64,000 nt of DNA. Origin: Ceratotherium simum simum (Eukaryota > Chordata > Mammalia > Perissodactyla > Rhinocerotidae). Shown piece after piece: positions 20,825-33,725 of this stretch; within the stretch, counting starts at the first letter, position 1, and the number at the start of each line of letters is the position of its first letter. Both the position numbers and the translations under genes were made by a program. The notes under the pieces were generated by a model, which was given only the letters and a program-made list of their open reading frames with translations, was not told where the DNA came from and made no database searches. The DNA is taken from positions 2,227,297-2,291,296 of the forward strand of contig NW_004454160.1 in NCBI RefSeq assembly GCF_000283155.1, in the 5' to 3' direction.

Positions 20825-23640
20825 TCTTTCTCTGGGAACCGCATCCAGCTTGGAAGTAAATGAGCAACTAGGCCAGAGCAAGGTTAATTTTGAAATGAAG
20901 TTTTTTTGCTTTGCAAAATTACCTCATAATTAAATGAAATTCCTTACAAAATTAAACTTCAAAATAAAATACTTATTTGCTCCCCAACTATATATTTTCC
21001 CAATTCATCAAAGATGGTTAGAGGAAGGGAGCAGGTGATCTCAGGTAGAGAATTTCAAAAGCCCCCGTGTTGTAAAGGAAAGGCTGTCTGGGGAGGGGGT
21101 GAGGGGATGGGTTAAAAGCAACCACAGTCCAAGAACCCATGGGCAGAGAGCAGTGGGGACCCAGCCAGGACAGTGTGAGAGGCCTGACCAGAGATTAGTA
21201 TGGGAGGCAGGGAGAACCATTCATGTTTTTGAGTGGAGAAGTCATTCAGTAATGTAGGCAGAAGGTTGGGAAAGGCAAATGTGGAGAACGTGTGAAAAAA
21301 AAGAATCCTCCAAGAATAGTCCTGTGGAGTTCACTAAAGGTCACTGATGAATGTCTAATTTATCCAGGTCCTTCCCTCTGTGCTCCTGTCTCAGCTCTTG
21401 CCATACCTCCTTAGGATCGCAACAACTAGCATTTATTAAGTGCTTACAATATGCCCAAACGCATGCATTATTTCATTTTGTTCTCACAGCAGGCATATGG
21501 GTAGATATTATTTCCCCCATTTTTCAGAAGAGAAAATGGAGTTAATTAACTTGCCCAAGCCCTTTGTCAGTAAAGAGCGGAGCTGGGATTTGAATCTAGC
21601 CTGTAGCAACCATTCGGTGGTGTGTGGAAATTGCAGGCTATTCCGAGGACCATGACAGTGGGATTTTCCTACCTTTTAGAATCTGTGGTTGGAGTAAAAA
21701 ATAACTTTCCTGCTGATCTGTTACATTTTCCCCACTTGTCTCCTTCTCATTTGCTGAGTGTAACTGCTACTTGTTGTATTAGCACTAGATGGCAGTATTA
21801 CCTCAGAAATGCTCGTCAAAGTGGCCTTATTCTGGGATCTGGAAATTCATTTTCCCTAGTAATTTTCACCCTTCCACAATCAGCCTCTAGGCCACGCTCA
21901 CCGTCAGCTCTCGCATCACCTGGCCTGCTCACTGTCCTCTGATCCAGACTTTCCATGGCCGATTTCCAATCTCAGATCTCATCTCTCCCTTCCGGGAGAC
22001 CTTACAGTGTGGTGGTGGAGAACACAGACGCTGGAGCCTCACGCCTGAGCACAACTCTGCAGCTACTCACTCACTTCCACACACACAACATCTCCCACAC
22101 TTTAATGAGAAGGAAATGAGTTAATGCTCATTACATGCTGGTAGCAGATAGAACAGTAGAATTTCTCCTATTTGATTCTCAAGTTTGAATCTAACATGAG
22201 GTCCTAGGAAACTTTTGAATCTGATCCCTGCTAAGGAACATTCTCTCTTCCAAGGTGACATTAGTGTCAGGCTTTGATGCCTTAGCCTAAGGGAATTAAT
22301 CTCAATGGAGGCATAGAGGGCCACAGGCTGAGGTATTTGAGGTGAGGTCTTTTGCAGCATATCTTGAATTCCAGAATCTGGGTTCATGACGGACCCAACC
22401 TTGGATCTGACATTGGGTTCAACAGGGTAGCACCAGTGGGCTTAGAGGATGTTTCAGGATGAGGTTGTAAAGAGACGTTGGGTTTTTTTCAGGTAGTCAT
22501 GGGGTACCTGTCGAACAACGTGCCTGCTTACTTTGGGTGAAGAGAAATGATGGATCATTCCTGAACAGTCATGGCCCAGCTTCTGAGAGAGCAAATGTGG
22601 ATCCATGAGCAGAAAAGAATGCCCGTCTCCCACGACGGAGGGCACTCTGGGCCTTCCTGGTTCCTGCTGTGCTACCCGGCCATCTGTCTTGCTTGAGCTG
22701 ATTCCAGAAGTCAGGACGAGCTCTGGACTTTGAGGTTTGTACTCAAGCCCATCTGGGTTAAAGACCTACCTGATCCTTTGGAGCTGAGAGCAGGTTAATA
22801 TTAACCTTGGGTTGTTGTAACCCAAAGCCAAACCAGTCATGGATGGGGCCAAGTCAAACCAAGGGGCAGTGTGCATCTTTCTGCAGCCACTGAGCCCCTT
22901 ATAGGCTATGAACCCCGTGGTTGTGGCTGCACTGTGAGTGGGGGCAATTGTGCAGAGTGAATCACAGGGAGGGACGGGGAGACAGACAAAAGAAGGGCTG
23001 GCTGGGGAGCATGGTTATAGGCCGGTGACTTGTGATGGGGCTGTTTTGTTTGTCCTTGTTTTACAGGCTCTAAAGTAGGAAACAAAAGTGTCTCTCCAGC
23101 TGCTGAGTTTGCTACATAGATCAGATTTGATTGGAAGCAGGTGGAGTTTCTGGATCTGGAGGTGAGCTAGGTAGCAGGAGCTGGGATTGTGAACCTTCTC
23201 AAGATCGTGGAGAAAATTGGGCTGTGGGTCCAGGACAAGAGTTCAGGATCCCAAAATCTGCTGGGTGCCTGGGGTCATCGGCGTGGGTGTCCACATGTGA
23301 GATGATGTGGGATCAACAGCCATTTGATGTGAGAGCCGTTGGCATCTTGGAGATGGTTTGTATTCTTTGCAAGGCTTATGCTGATCCAAGATCAAACACA
23401 ATTTATATGTGAGTTAGGGGGCAGGAGAGGGACAGTTGGTGCAGGAGAGAAAGTTTCTTCCAATGAGAAAGCAGTAATATCCTCCCTAAAGTCACCTTAT
23501 ATTGTGACATTCTCTGTGCTCAGATACCAGGGTGATAAGGTGTCATAAGGTGACCTGTGATAAGGTGTTTAATGGGCCTAGCGCTATGCACTATGCTTAG
23601 TACTAGTAAGTGCTCAATAAATGGGAGTTAGTTTTACCCT
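20825..23640. other. Intergenic DNA, mostly unrecognised
   Basis: A reverse MIR lies at about 21,410-21,605 (aagtgcttacaatatgccca, agagaaaatggagttaatta) and a MIR piece at about 22,005-22,110. The stretch 22,120-23,590 shows nothing I recognise, and the small frames there look random. Confidence 0.55.
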
Positions 23641-23890
23641 CAGTAATAATAATTAACAACTTTTATAGGACATTTACTATGTGTAAGACAGTGTTCTAAG
23701 GGCTTTACATGTATTAACTTACGAGGTAGGGATCATCGTTGTCCCCATTTTACAGACAAGGAAACTGAGGCACACAGAGAAAAAAGTAAGTTGTCCGAGA
23801 TCACATAGCTAGCATGCAACAGAGCCAGGATTCAAAGCCAGGCAATCTGGCCCCAGAGTCCACTCTGTTAACTATTGTGCTATTCCTTAA
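23640..23890 (-). repeat. MIR SINE, nearly full length, minus orientation
   Basis: The segment reads as a classic reverse MIR: ggacatttactatgtgtaag, ccccattttacagacaagga, and ccagagtccactctgttaac. It is one of the best-preserved MIRs in the window. Confidence 0.92.
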
Positions 23891-24560
23891 TACTACAGAG
23901 AGGAGCTTATAGGAGACCAGACGAGGAAGAGATTGCTTCTGGGTGGGATAACTAAGGAAGGGACCTGGATAAACAGGTGTTTCAGCTGGCCCTCTAACAT
24001 AAATTCAACTCTATTTTCTGCTCCCAACCCAACCCCTTGGGTCTGAAACTGAGCCCACAGGTCCTGCTTCTACATGAACAGGGGTAGGAGTATCAGCTGA
24101 GGGCTCAGACCTGCTGAACCCAGAGCCCGCCAGGAGTGGGTTTTCCACTCCTTGGGACCTTAGACCCAGCGTGCAAAATTAGGAAGGATGCTCAAGGAGC
24201 AATGAGGGAGGAAGGTGATACAGCTCAGCCCACCAGGCAGGATCAAACCCAACAACAAATTTGATGACAGGTATTCAAGCCAGGTCACTTTCATATCCAA
24301 GAGAAGCTTTGTAACAAGTCACTATCCCATCCTTGAGTAATCAGAGCATTTATTTGCAGTCTGTTAGCTAATTGTTCCCATACCGAGTGCAGATCTTAAC
24401 TAAACACCCTAAGTAACATTTAAATTTCTGGTCTCCATTAAGAACTGGTTGATAAATTACCATGCCCATATCCTGCCAGTAGAGTTTAATTTCATTTGCT
24501 TAAGATTGCAACTGATTTCTGAGATCCCTAAAATAAGATATGAAGTAAATATCACAAGAT
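23891..24560. other. Unrecognised intergenic DNA
   Basis: I see no gene or repeat here. A short imperfect local repeat, aagatatgaagtaaatatca then caagatatgaggtaaatgca, occurs near 24,535-24,575. Confidence 0.5.
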
Positions 24561-24569
24561 ATGAGGTAA

Positions 24570-24950
24570 ATGCAGTAGAAGATGTGGATTTGCAGTCAGG
24601 AGAGGGAGGGTGCATGCCAGCTGCACAGCTCTCAGCAAGTCACATCACTCCTCTTGGCTTTAGGTCACTCAAAACCAAAATGAGGACAGTAATTCCTGTT
24701 TCTACACACCTGCTTGCTAGAGTGGGTGTGAGATTCAAATAAGATACAGCTGCGTTCGAATCCTGGCTCTGCCACATCCTACCACGAGCTTGACTGTTAC
24801 TTATTTAATTTTCCAAATCTGGGTTTTCATCCCTGTAAAGTGAAGATAAGTGAACACCTTACAAGATTGTTATAAGAATTAGGTAGTGTATATAAAGCAC
24901 CTATCACAGTGGGTGCTCAGTAGATGAGAGCCTCAATATTAAGCAGGCTG
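24570..24950 (+). repeat. Two MIR SINEs head to tail
   Basis: One decayed MIR (about 24,570-24,743, with aaatgaggacagtaattcct) is followed directly by another (about 24,748-24,950, with gttcgaatcctggctctgcc and gggtgctcagtagatgag). Both are in plus orientation. Confidence 0.75.
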
Positions 24951-26655
24951 CTTGTTTGAGTTACACAAGGGCACCATCAACCAGATGGCAGTTTTCTCCA
25001 TCAAATGGCAGATCCACTCAGTTGACAACCAGCCTCTGTTGAACTAGGCACCAGATCCTGCTGACGAAGCTCACACAGTGATGGCAACCATACCGGGGCT
25101 GTGATTTGTAGCCCAAGTTTCAGCCTCCCTGATGCCCCTTGTCCTCCGGTCCTATAGGGCCACCCCACTCTTCAATATTAAATAGCAAATAAACTGGCTC
25201 TAGCTCCCATCTCACATAGAGTAGGAAATTCTCATCCCTCCCCTCCATATTTCCATAGATTCTCAGAGGACCAAAATTTCTTTTAGATGCTTCCAGAGTT
25301 CCTGCTTCTGCTGCATCCTTGGTCTCTGCTTGTGTCTTGCCTCATGTAGCTGTTTTCTTTTTTTCATTCTCCATTGAGCCAAATGTAAAACATGTCTCCT
25401 TTTCTCTTCCATTAAGGTTATTTCTTTTTATCTCTTAACACATACAAATAATCAGGTTGGTCTGTTATTATTTATCTGAATACAAGGTTTTATTCTAGTG
25501 TCCACCTGTATTTCTGCTTTTTGAATTTCCTGTACTTCTTGTATAGAGTGGCTTCTGATATTCTTACTTCTCTTAAATTCACAGTTAATCTTTATACGCA
25601 GGTGCAAGCATGTGACCCAATTATGTATTCTTCTCTGTTCGTGTGTGAATATATACATAGTGAAACACATTCTTAAAATCTATGTTTTCACTTTTACATT
25701 GATTTTTATAATAATGTGCATAGGTTATATTATGCATGAATTTAATTATAGGGTAGTAAAGGGGGCAAAAACCAAATATGTGTTATAAAAAGAGCATCGG
25801 GTCTGATAGTGTAGTGGATGCTGTACAGGTGAATTGGAGCAACATCTTTCCATTCTATGGCTTCTCTTTTTGCTGGCGACCCCCTCCAACAAGAGCAGGG
25901 GATGTGGAATGCGAACTCTGCAGTTTGGAGTGAGGTCTGGTTGGGACCATCCCTTTGTCAGTGTGTGCCAAGTATTTGCATGCCAGCTGCTTCTCTGTCC
26001 TTCCACTAGATGCCAGCAGTGTCCCAGGAGACTGTCTAGGTGGCTGTGTTGTGCCTCTCTGGGAGTTTTCAAAAACAGCTCAAGGAAAGTTGCTCCAACT
26101 CCAAGCACCCTACATTCCTTCTAGAGTTGGAGGGCCGCTGATAGCATCTTTGTCACCCAGTTCCCTACCTGCTCTGGCTTCAGACCAAGAACAGGGTCAA
26201 GTTGAGGCACACAGCAACGTATCAGGTGAGATCTAGAGCGTAACCATGGCTGGGATCCCAGCTCCTGTGCTGCCGGCCTCGCTGACCCACCCACTCACCC
26301 ACCCACCCACAGAGTACATCTGCTGGAGACTGCCTGTAAATATTTACCTTTCATTAAACATGTCATCACTGTCATTCACTTAGAGTCTCAAGAGCACTGG
26401 CACAGAAGCCAGGGGCTGCAGCTTGGTGATGGGAACAGTGAACCTGTGATTCCTTCTAACTCCTGGAAAACAGTGCTCTCAGTCGGCCCCAGCTGGAGCC
26501 CAGAATAACGCTCTGTCTGTGTTGAGACCCACCTTGGTCTTCGGTTTTGCTGAACAGAATTGAAAAAGAATGAGCACTTTCTAGAAGTAAAGATATGTCT
26601 CCTCTGGGTTTCCAAGGATCTGATGATAATATGGAGAGATGCAGAAAAACAGATG
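24951..26655. other. Unrecognised intergenic DNA
   Basis: I see no gene. A short CCCA-rich microsatellite lies at about 26,283-26,311. The overlapping small frames on both strands near 25,750-26,240 share no recognisable protein. Confidence 0.5.
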
Positions 26656-26659
26656 ATAT

Positions 26660-26850
26660 AGAGGAGTGCTGCCCAATAGAACTTTAGTGATGTTCATATA
26701 GAGTACAGTAGCCACTAGTCACATGTAGCTACTGAGCCCTGGAAATGTGGCTAGTGTGACTGAAGAACCGAATTTTAAATGGTATTTGATATTCATTAAT
26801 TAAAATTTAAATAGTCATATGTAAATAGCAGCTACAGTATCGAACAGGTA
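26660..26850 (+). mobile_element. hAT-type nonautonomous DNA transposon relic
   Basis: The text agtgctgcccaatagaactt, then gtagccactagtcacatgta and gaaatgtggctagtgtgact is the familiar mammalian repeat whose ends form imperfect inverted repeats (tagccactagtcacatgtag). The family name was not fixed. Confidence 0.75.
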
Positions 26851-26879
26851 GATATAGATTATGAGACAAAGGCATTAAT

Positions 26880-27690
26880 CAAAGGTCTCTAAAGTATCAA
26901 GCCCTGCACTAAATGTGTATATGTCCATGTGTATGTATTATATATATCACATATATGCATCATATATATAGTCTACGTGTAATTTTAATATATGTAAATG
27001 AACAAAGGAATCTCAGAGAGGTAGCTGAAGTTGGACTTGGAACTGGAAGCTATCGTTTTAGGAGTAGATGGGTGGACAATAGGGGGAGGAGAATTTGCCA
27101 TAAGAGAGTAAGATGAGCCAACTGAATGGGGCCAGGGGTTTTCTAAGACACAGAGATTAAAAGGAGTCCCTTCCCACCAAAAAGAGAGAAGTCAGGATAT
27201 AAGTGACAGAGTAGGAAAAAATGGAGGGTGACCAAAGGAAGACAATTGAGGTTATGAGTGCCCTTCTTCTCTATAAGGACCATGGGTTTCAGGTTAAAGT
27301 GGAGGGGCAAGCACACAGCAAAAAGAGCTGATGGCAGTCAGTGCAGGAAAGGAAGAGGAAGGAGGCCCTCAGCCTGGTGGAAAGGTGGGTGTGGAGGGGG
27401 CAGCTGAGACCCAGGATTGCTGGGACAGAGCAGTGGAAGCGGCAGCACGAAGGGTCCATTCCTTCGGCCCATGAGTGAGGTGCAGGACATGCAGAAGGCT
27501 GATATGTGGGCATCAAGAGGAATTTTCAAAGACCTTTTAAATCTGCTGACTTATACTTCTCATGTAATTTCTTTTATTTTAATAATTTTATTAAGAGAAT
27601 AAGCAAGACAGTTGGACCACACCTGTTCCAAATCATGTACACGGTACTCTGGGAGAGAATCCAGCAGTGCCATCAGGGTAGGAGCGCCTC
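26880..27690. other. AT-rich microsatellite and unrecognised DNA
   Basis: An imperfect TA/TATG repeat occupies about 26,925-26,995. The rest, to 27,690, shows nothing recognisable. Confidence 0.5.
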
Positions 27691-27835
27691 ATTCAAACAT
27701 CACATGCACTGTGCCATTTGATCTCCAGAACAACGTGTTGTGGTTGGTGTTATGAGTTTTACAGCTGAGGAAACCAAGGCTCAGAAAGGATAAGAATCTT
27801 GCGCAACGTCACGCATCGTGATCTTAGCCCTTTGT
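27690..27835 (-). repeat. MIR SINE fragment, minus orientation
   Basis: Reverse MIR words are visible: ttttacagctgaggaaacca, aggctcagaaaggataagaa, then the decayed gcaacgtcacgcatcgtgat. Confidence 0.8.
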
Positions 27836-29170
27836 GTCTAGTGTTCAAATTCAATGGAGTTAAACACATTCTGAGCATTCTCACACTCTTGTTTATAATA
27901 AGCCAAGAGACAAATGATTGGGAAAGAAGAAAATGAAATTGAGACTTTACATGCATTGTTTTTTATAAGCCCTTCAATACTTTAACTTTTAGATACCAAA
28001 TAGCCCCAGCAATCCGCAGGTTTTAAGGGTTAGTAGCAGAGAAGAATTTTGAGCCATCAATCTCTGAGTTATGGACCCAGCGCCTCCCGTGCTCCATTCT
28101 GCAGGGTGGTTACTGTTCAAATGATGTTGATTATGATAATTAAATAATGATAGTATGGCAACCCTTGACAGGCCTATACCCTAAAAAAAAAGATGCAGCT
28201 GTGGTCCCTACCTAACCAAAGCGGAACTGCTATCGGTGTAATTGGCTTTTGCTTTCAAGAGGAGGTTGCTTATAGACTTGTCACCCAAGCTGAAGCAAAA
28301 GAACATGGAGTATCTCAAGATGGGCTATTCATTTAACAGGTATGTATCGGGTACCTCTTGTGTGTGAGGCCCTGCTGCAGGTGTCATCTATACTCGTCAC
28401 TCTAGTTTGCCACGGTTCCTCAGTGCCTCTGAGGAACATCACTCTCACTAACTTGACATTTAGGGTTCTTCTGTATCTAGCCTCAATTCACCACTCCTTC
28501 ATCAAGAGTACACATACAAAGCTCTCCCATATACAGAATTCTTCTATGATACCTAGTGGCTCCAGGAATCCAAATTTAGGAAAATTCCACGAAGTCCAAT
28601 GAAGCTATTGCAAGCAACATGAATTGCTATAAACTATGAGTAGCTAAGAGAAACAAGAATTTGGTAATTGCTAATTTGGCAAATCGGTCATTGAACAAAT
28701 TAATGATTTTACAGAACTGATTTTTGGTTAATTAGTTTTCAGCCAGTTGGTTTTTGTGAATTTTCTTTTTTGCAAGCTGGTTTTGCTTCTCTGTTCTTAA
28801 TATTCTAGCCTTCCTATCCCCTTGAAATCTCCCTGCTCCTCCTCAACCTAACCATCCCTCCCCCTCCCCCATGCTACCACTATACAAAGGATGTATCTAG
28901 GAAAGACTATTCCCCACCAGGGAAGCTCCGTTGGGCCTAAGGAGGAAGCATTTCATCACCAGGATAGCCGCATGGGACAGTGACAACTATGGTTACATCA
29001 TGATAAGCCTGGACACATCTGAAGATTTGCCTTTGGTTCTGAATGGTTGGGTCTCATACTATACTCAGATGATATTTTGAATATTGTCTCTGGCAACCAC
29101 CATGTTGATAGCATATCCTGTTTTTAAAGTGATAATCCATAAAATTGGTAAAGGGATACTATTTGCAAAA
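27836..29170. other. Unrecognised intergenic DNA
   Basis: I see no gene, RNA or clear repeat apart from possible short L2 fragments. Confidence 0.45.
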
Positions 29171-29174
29171 GCTT

Positions 29175-29490
29175 CCTATATTCTGCTCCCACTTGACTGT
29201 GAGTGCCTTAGGGCAAACCCCATGTCTATATTTTTCATTGTTGCATCTCTAGTAATTGGCTCAGTGTCTGGCACACAGACAACTAGTGGTTAAAAGTGAA
29301 GTAGGACAGGCCTGGATTCAAAGCCAACTAGGTATGTGACATTAGGTGAGTCCAACCTCTCTGAGGTGTCTGTCAACTGGGGAAAATGACAGTAGCCATC
29401 TCATCAGGATGTTGGGGGATGGCATGTAAAGTGCTTTGAATAGAGCTTGGCACATAGTGAGCAATCAATAAATGTAAACTATTATTGCTG
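29175..29490 (+). repeat. L2 3' end followed by a MIR
   Basis: About 29,175-29,285 reads as an L2 3' end (cttgactgtgagtgccttag, gctcagtgtctggcacacag). About 29,290-29,490 is a forward MIR (gcctggattcaaagccaact, gcatgtaaagtgctttgaat, aatcaataaatgtaaac). Confidence 0.8.
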
Positions 29491-31600
29491 AGTGAATGAA
29501 TGAATGAAAGAGCTGGTTTGATCCTCACAACAATCTTGCCACTTCAACATCATTATATGCAGGTAACCCGTACATCACTTTGGCCTCCATGACCTTTGGA
29601 GGTTTAAGTAAAACTGGACTCACACCTCACTTCCAGGTCTAAGGAAGCTTGGTCTCTCCACAGAATTTCCTTGCTTCTTGTTCTTATGTTCTTATTGTTT
29701 TCTTTTCTTGACTCTCTTGATTTCCCTCCAAGACCTCATATCAAATCCATATTTCCGTAAGAAATCCAACCATACTTAGCATTTTCAAAAGTGGGTAACT
29801 TTACTGAAAATTTTACATCAGCACCCACTCACCTCCAAACCACTCCCTCTCCCCCAAGTCTTTATCATGCTGTCTGAACTTTTTTGACTTCAAACTCTTC
29901 CCACTTGACCTTCCTCCTGACACCACGACCCCGGAGAGCGCCGTCCAGTCACCTTCTCTGGTTTCATCATTTCTCATGGGGAGAGGTCCTGCCAGGCGAA
30001 TCTGCTATTCTTCAGCCTTCCTCTCCCCCTCTGTCCCAGCCTCCACCCAGAATTCTGGTCAAAAATATCTTCAATCTCAAGCATCTTATTTTGAGAAAAA
30101 GATTTCTAGCTTGTTCCGTATTGTGCTAACAAATTCTCTTGTCCAGAGTTTAGTGAAGAGAAGGCAGTATTTGTTTAATTGTGGCATCCAAGCTGTCAAC
30201 CCACTCCTTCTCAGAGGTTGGCCTGGTGGCTGATATGGAGAGGGTGCCTTTCACTGTCCGCTGAGGTCCTAGTTCCCCACACTAGCTTTATCCATCCTAG
30301 TCAGGCAGCGATCCTGGGAGGATCCTGGATGGCCAGGGAACTGGATCAAACGTGGCAGCATTGAGGGTGAAAGGTGACCTGGAGGGCAGGCAGAATTCCC
30401 AGCTGGATCTTCCCCTGCCGTTCCTATACCCCACTAGGAGAACCCAGTTAGGTGGGGTGGGATGTTCTCTCTCTCCTACCCCCAAAGTTCTTTGCATCTA
30501 GTAAGAGGAGAGGAATGGAGCATTTATCAAGCTTTTTTACTCTCTAGGCTGGTATAGCTCCTTACTCTGACTTCTTATTTTCCAGCTATAACTTCTGGAG
30601 AGCTCATGGATGCAGTCTATCTCAAGAAGTCCACTTTCACTGCAGCTAAAATTAATGGGTAGGTATTTCCATCTCAGAGTTTTGAGCAATTGCTTGTTTT
30701 TCTGGAATCCATCTGCCTATCCTGGGGCCTGCTAGGTAGTGAGGCTGGGTGGCAGATGGTTATACCTGAGTGGCTTTACAAAGTCTGTGGATCCTCCCAA
30801 CCAGAGCCAAGCAACCTGAGTGCCCACTAGGACCTCACTATCAGGAGGCAGAGTCACACATGCAGCCAGCCCTCCAGTCTGCACTGGCACCTTCGATCCC
30901 CACTTGGTGGATGGGCCTTGTTCCCATACCCACACTTTCTCTTTTCTTCTGGTCTCTGGTGAAGACCACACCACTTCAGGAAGCCCATGCCCCACAACGC
31001 CTTGCTGAAGTAGGCCTGATTTTCCAAGGTGACCTCTTTCACTCTGTCATATGTCTTGTTCTCTTAACTTATTCATTAAAATCTTGTCTTCTTCCTTGTG
31101 TTGCTTTTGGTCTGTGTCTCCTCCTCTTCTGAGGCTGGGTCTGGTCGTGGAGCCTTCTCTCACTTTTTGCTCCACAAAGTCATGGCCCCAGGTAGTGGTG
31201 AAGTAGAGGAGAGCTTCCTAAGACCATTCCCAGCCTAGCTGACTTGCTGAAACCTGCACTTTATTGGCAAAGATCAGTTAATTTCCCAGGTCTCTTGAGA
31301 TTACAAGCCCAACTTGAGTTTCCACTTCCTCTGCCATTAGACATACTTCAGTAGATATATTTGAGAAGCACTGGCCTGGGAGAAAGGGACTGTTTCTTTC
31401 ACTAAGCCTTAGACCAGAAGCACAGAGGAGCATTTGGTGCTCACAAATGCTTTGCCTCACCAAGAGACTTCACAGAGATGTGGGGCCCAAAGCCTCGGAT
31501 CACAAGAAAGTATTCGTTTGGCTGAGGATCTGTTCCTATAAAATCTTAGAGACTTGGACCTTGTGAGAAGGATATAGCCATTGTCAGCAGCCAACAGAAT
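29491..31600. other. Unrecognised intergenic DNA
   Basis: A short GAAT repeat lies at about 29,492-29,508. Text with attaaaatcttgtcttcttc near 31,075 resembles the polyadenylation region of an LTR, but I could not delimit an element. The remainder is unrecognised. Confidence 0.45.
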
Positions 31601-31795
31601 TCTTTCTCTGCTACTCACTAGCCATGTAACCCTTGGCAAGTTACCCAACTTCTTTGAACCTTGATTTCTTCACCTGTAATAAAAGAATAATAGTTTATAT
31701 TTTAGAAGAATTTTTATGAGGATTAAATAGGATAATGTGTGGATAACTCAATTCAGTGCCTGATATGTAGAAAGTGTCCAGTGTTGGCTTCCTGT
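31600..31795 (+). repeat. MIR SINE
   Basis: MIR words are visible: ctgctactcactagccatgt, ttggcaagttacccaacttc, and gaggattaaataggataatg. Confidence 0.88.
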
Positions 31796-32059
31796 TCTTC
31801 CCTAGTTAGATATCACATTGCATTGGCCCTTCAGTAGGGCAAGCCTTATGCTCCCAACCTGTCCTACATGTTTTCTTCTGTCTCCTCATCCAAAGACTAT
31901 CTGACCTGGGTCCTATCCCCTCACAGCTCTGTTCCTAGAGCTGATGAAATAATTTAAGCTAGGGTGAGGTGAAATTCAATAAACATTACTATCATGTTAT
32001 TTTATCAGATGCTGTAGACTGCACACACCAAATTCATCCTCCTACCCCCTTTCCAACTT

Positions 32060-32578
32060 CTTCCTTGTTAGTAGAGCCCTGATTTTTTTCCAGGTGTCCA
32101 CTGTCATCCATGTAGCAATGTGCTTAGAAAAGTTGATCCCATGCCCAACTCAGGGGTAAAAGTTGATAGCCTAATCATGGGAAGTCCATTCACTATGCCA
32201 GTGCTTAGTTTAGAAGTGGGCATGTAACCCTGTTCTGGCCATTGAATGTAAGGGATGTTTGCTGGGAGAACTTCTGAGAAAGATTTCCTCATTCTTTCAA
32301 ACAGTTGTCACTGCAGACCACCATGTCTGTGAATAATGGCATGTTTGTGACCATGAGGAAGGCTAGCCCAGGTCATGAGTTAACACACTGAGGTTGGCAG
32401 AGGAAAAAGACGGAGAGACCTTGGGTTCTTGATGATGTCATTGAGCTGTTGTGCTCATCAAGCCTGGAGACTCTTTAACTTGGTACTTCCTGTTATGTAA
32501 GATAATAAACTGTCCTTTAATTATCATTTGAGTCAGGTTTTCTGTTACTTTGGCTGAAGACATCCTGACTGATACAGT
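32060..32578 (+). mobile_element. MLT1-type (ERVL-MaLR) LTR relic
   Basis: The 3' part is diagnostic: gataataaactgtcctttaa, then gagtcaggttttctgttact and gacatcctgactgatacag. The 5' part (gtgggcatgtaaccctgttc) fits the family. The ends are diverged and no target-site duplication was resolved. Confidence 0.75.
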
Positions 32579-33490
32579 AAGGTACTAGGTGTGGATGTGG
32601 AAGATGGAGAGATGAATACGACGGAATGTTCGTTCCCAGTGAGTGTAAAATATATGGGGGAAGGCAGAGAAACATATAAAAAATTCTGAGAAGGGCTTGA
32701 TTAAAGGCATGGAAAAAGTAGAGTGGAAAAAGTGAGCAGTTAGAGAGGACTGTTGGTTGTAATTCAACCACCAAAAGAACTTGTAGATCCATAGTCTTCT
32801 TTTCCAAAGTGAGACAGCTTAGCATATTTTTATCACTAGCTAAGCAGCAGCATGATAACATGGGTCTTTAAGCTCTTAAACTGGCAGGTGGTCAATGGTG
32901 GAGCAGTTGGGGCAGGGTGGAATGAAGACAAACTTTTCCAGAAGGCCTTTCCCAGACAGGCCACACTAGGAAGAACCCACTCTATGCTCGCAGAGCCCTC
33001 CCCTGACCCCAGACCTAGGTCTTCTCTTCCTGGTTCAGTATTTTTCTTGTGAAGGGGAAAGTAGGAAGAGTGGGAGAAATGGTGGCCTTGGAGCTTAGTT
33101 TTGGTTCCAACAATGGGCTTTGTTGCCAGGGGACATGAAGATTGGGGGACACTGCCATTTTCCTCCCCCAATAGCCCAGCCTCACCTCTCACCTTGCCCT
33201 CCAGCTTTTAATAAATATCAGATGGCAATGGCTGTGGCCTGGGAAGTTCAGTAGGAGAGAGCAGACAGCAGAAGCTCACTGCATGAGAATTCATAAGAGT
33301 GCTGAGAGCAGAGGAAGGTGGGGCTTTGACAAGCTTCCTGATTCCTCTGTCCTCCATTGCTGCAATGACTGGGATTGAGTGGTGCCCAGCAAGGCAGATA
33401 TTAGAGGAGAGAGCCCCACAGTTTCAAAAGCTGGTGCCACTAAAGAACCGAGACTACAAACAGGGTAACATGTGGGTGGAGGCTGGGGCT
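32579..33490. other. Unrecognised intergenic DNA
   Basis: I see no gene or clear repeat. Open frames of up to about 118 codons occur on the minus strand (32,517-32,861 and 32,836-33,192) without any recognisable motif. Confidence 0.45.
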
Positions 33491-33494
33491 TAGA

Positions 33495-33725
33495 GACAGT
33501 CCAGCTGTATTTGAATTCTGCCTCCACCTCTTACTGGCCATACTGTCGTGGTCAAATTACTGAGCCTCTCGATGCTTCACTTTCCTCATCTGTAGAATGG
33601 CTGTAACAACAGCCGTTACTTTAAAGGGTTATAAGGATTAAATAAATAAAAAAATGTGTGTACACGATTACAAGAGTGCCTGGCACTGAGTTGGAGCACA
33701 AGCAACATTAGCTATTGTAGTTCTA
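33495..33725 (+). repeat. MIR SINE, nearly full length
   Basis: The segment reads tttgaattctgcctccacct, then cctcatctgtagaatggctg, ggttataaggattaaataaa and agtgcctggcactgagttgg. Confidence 0.9.
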
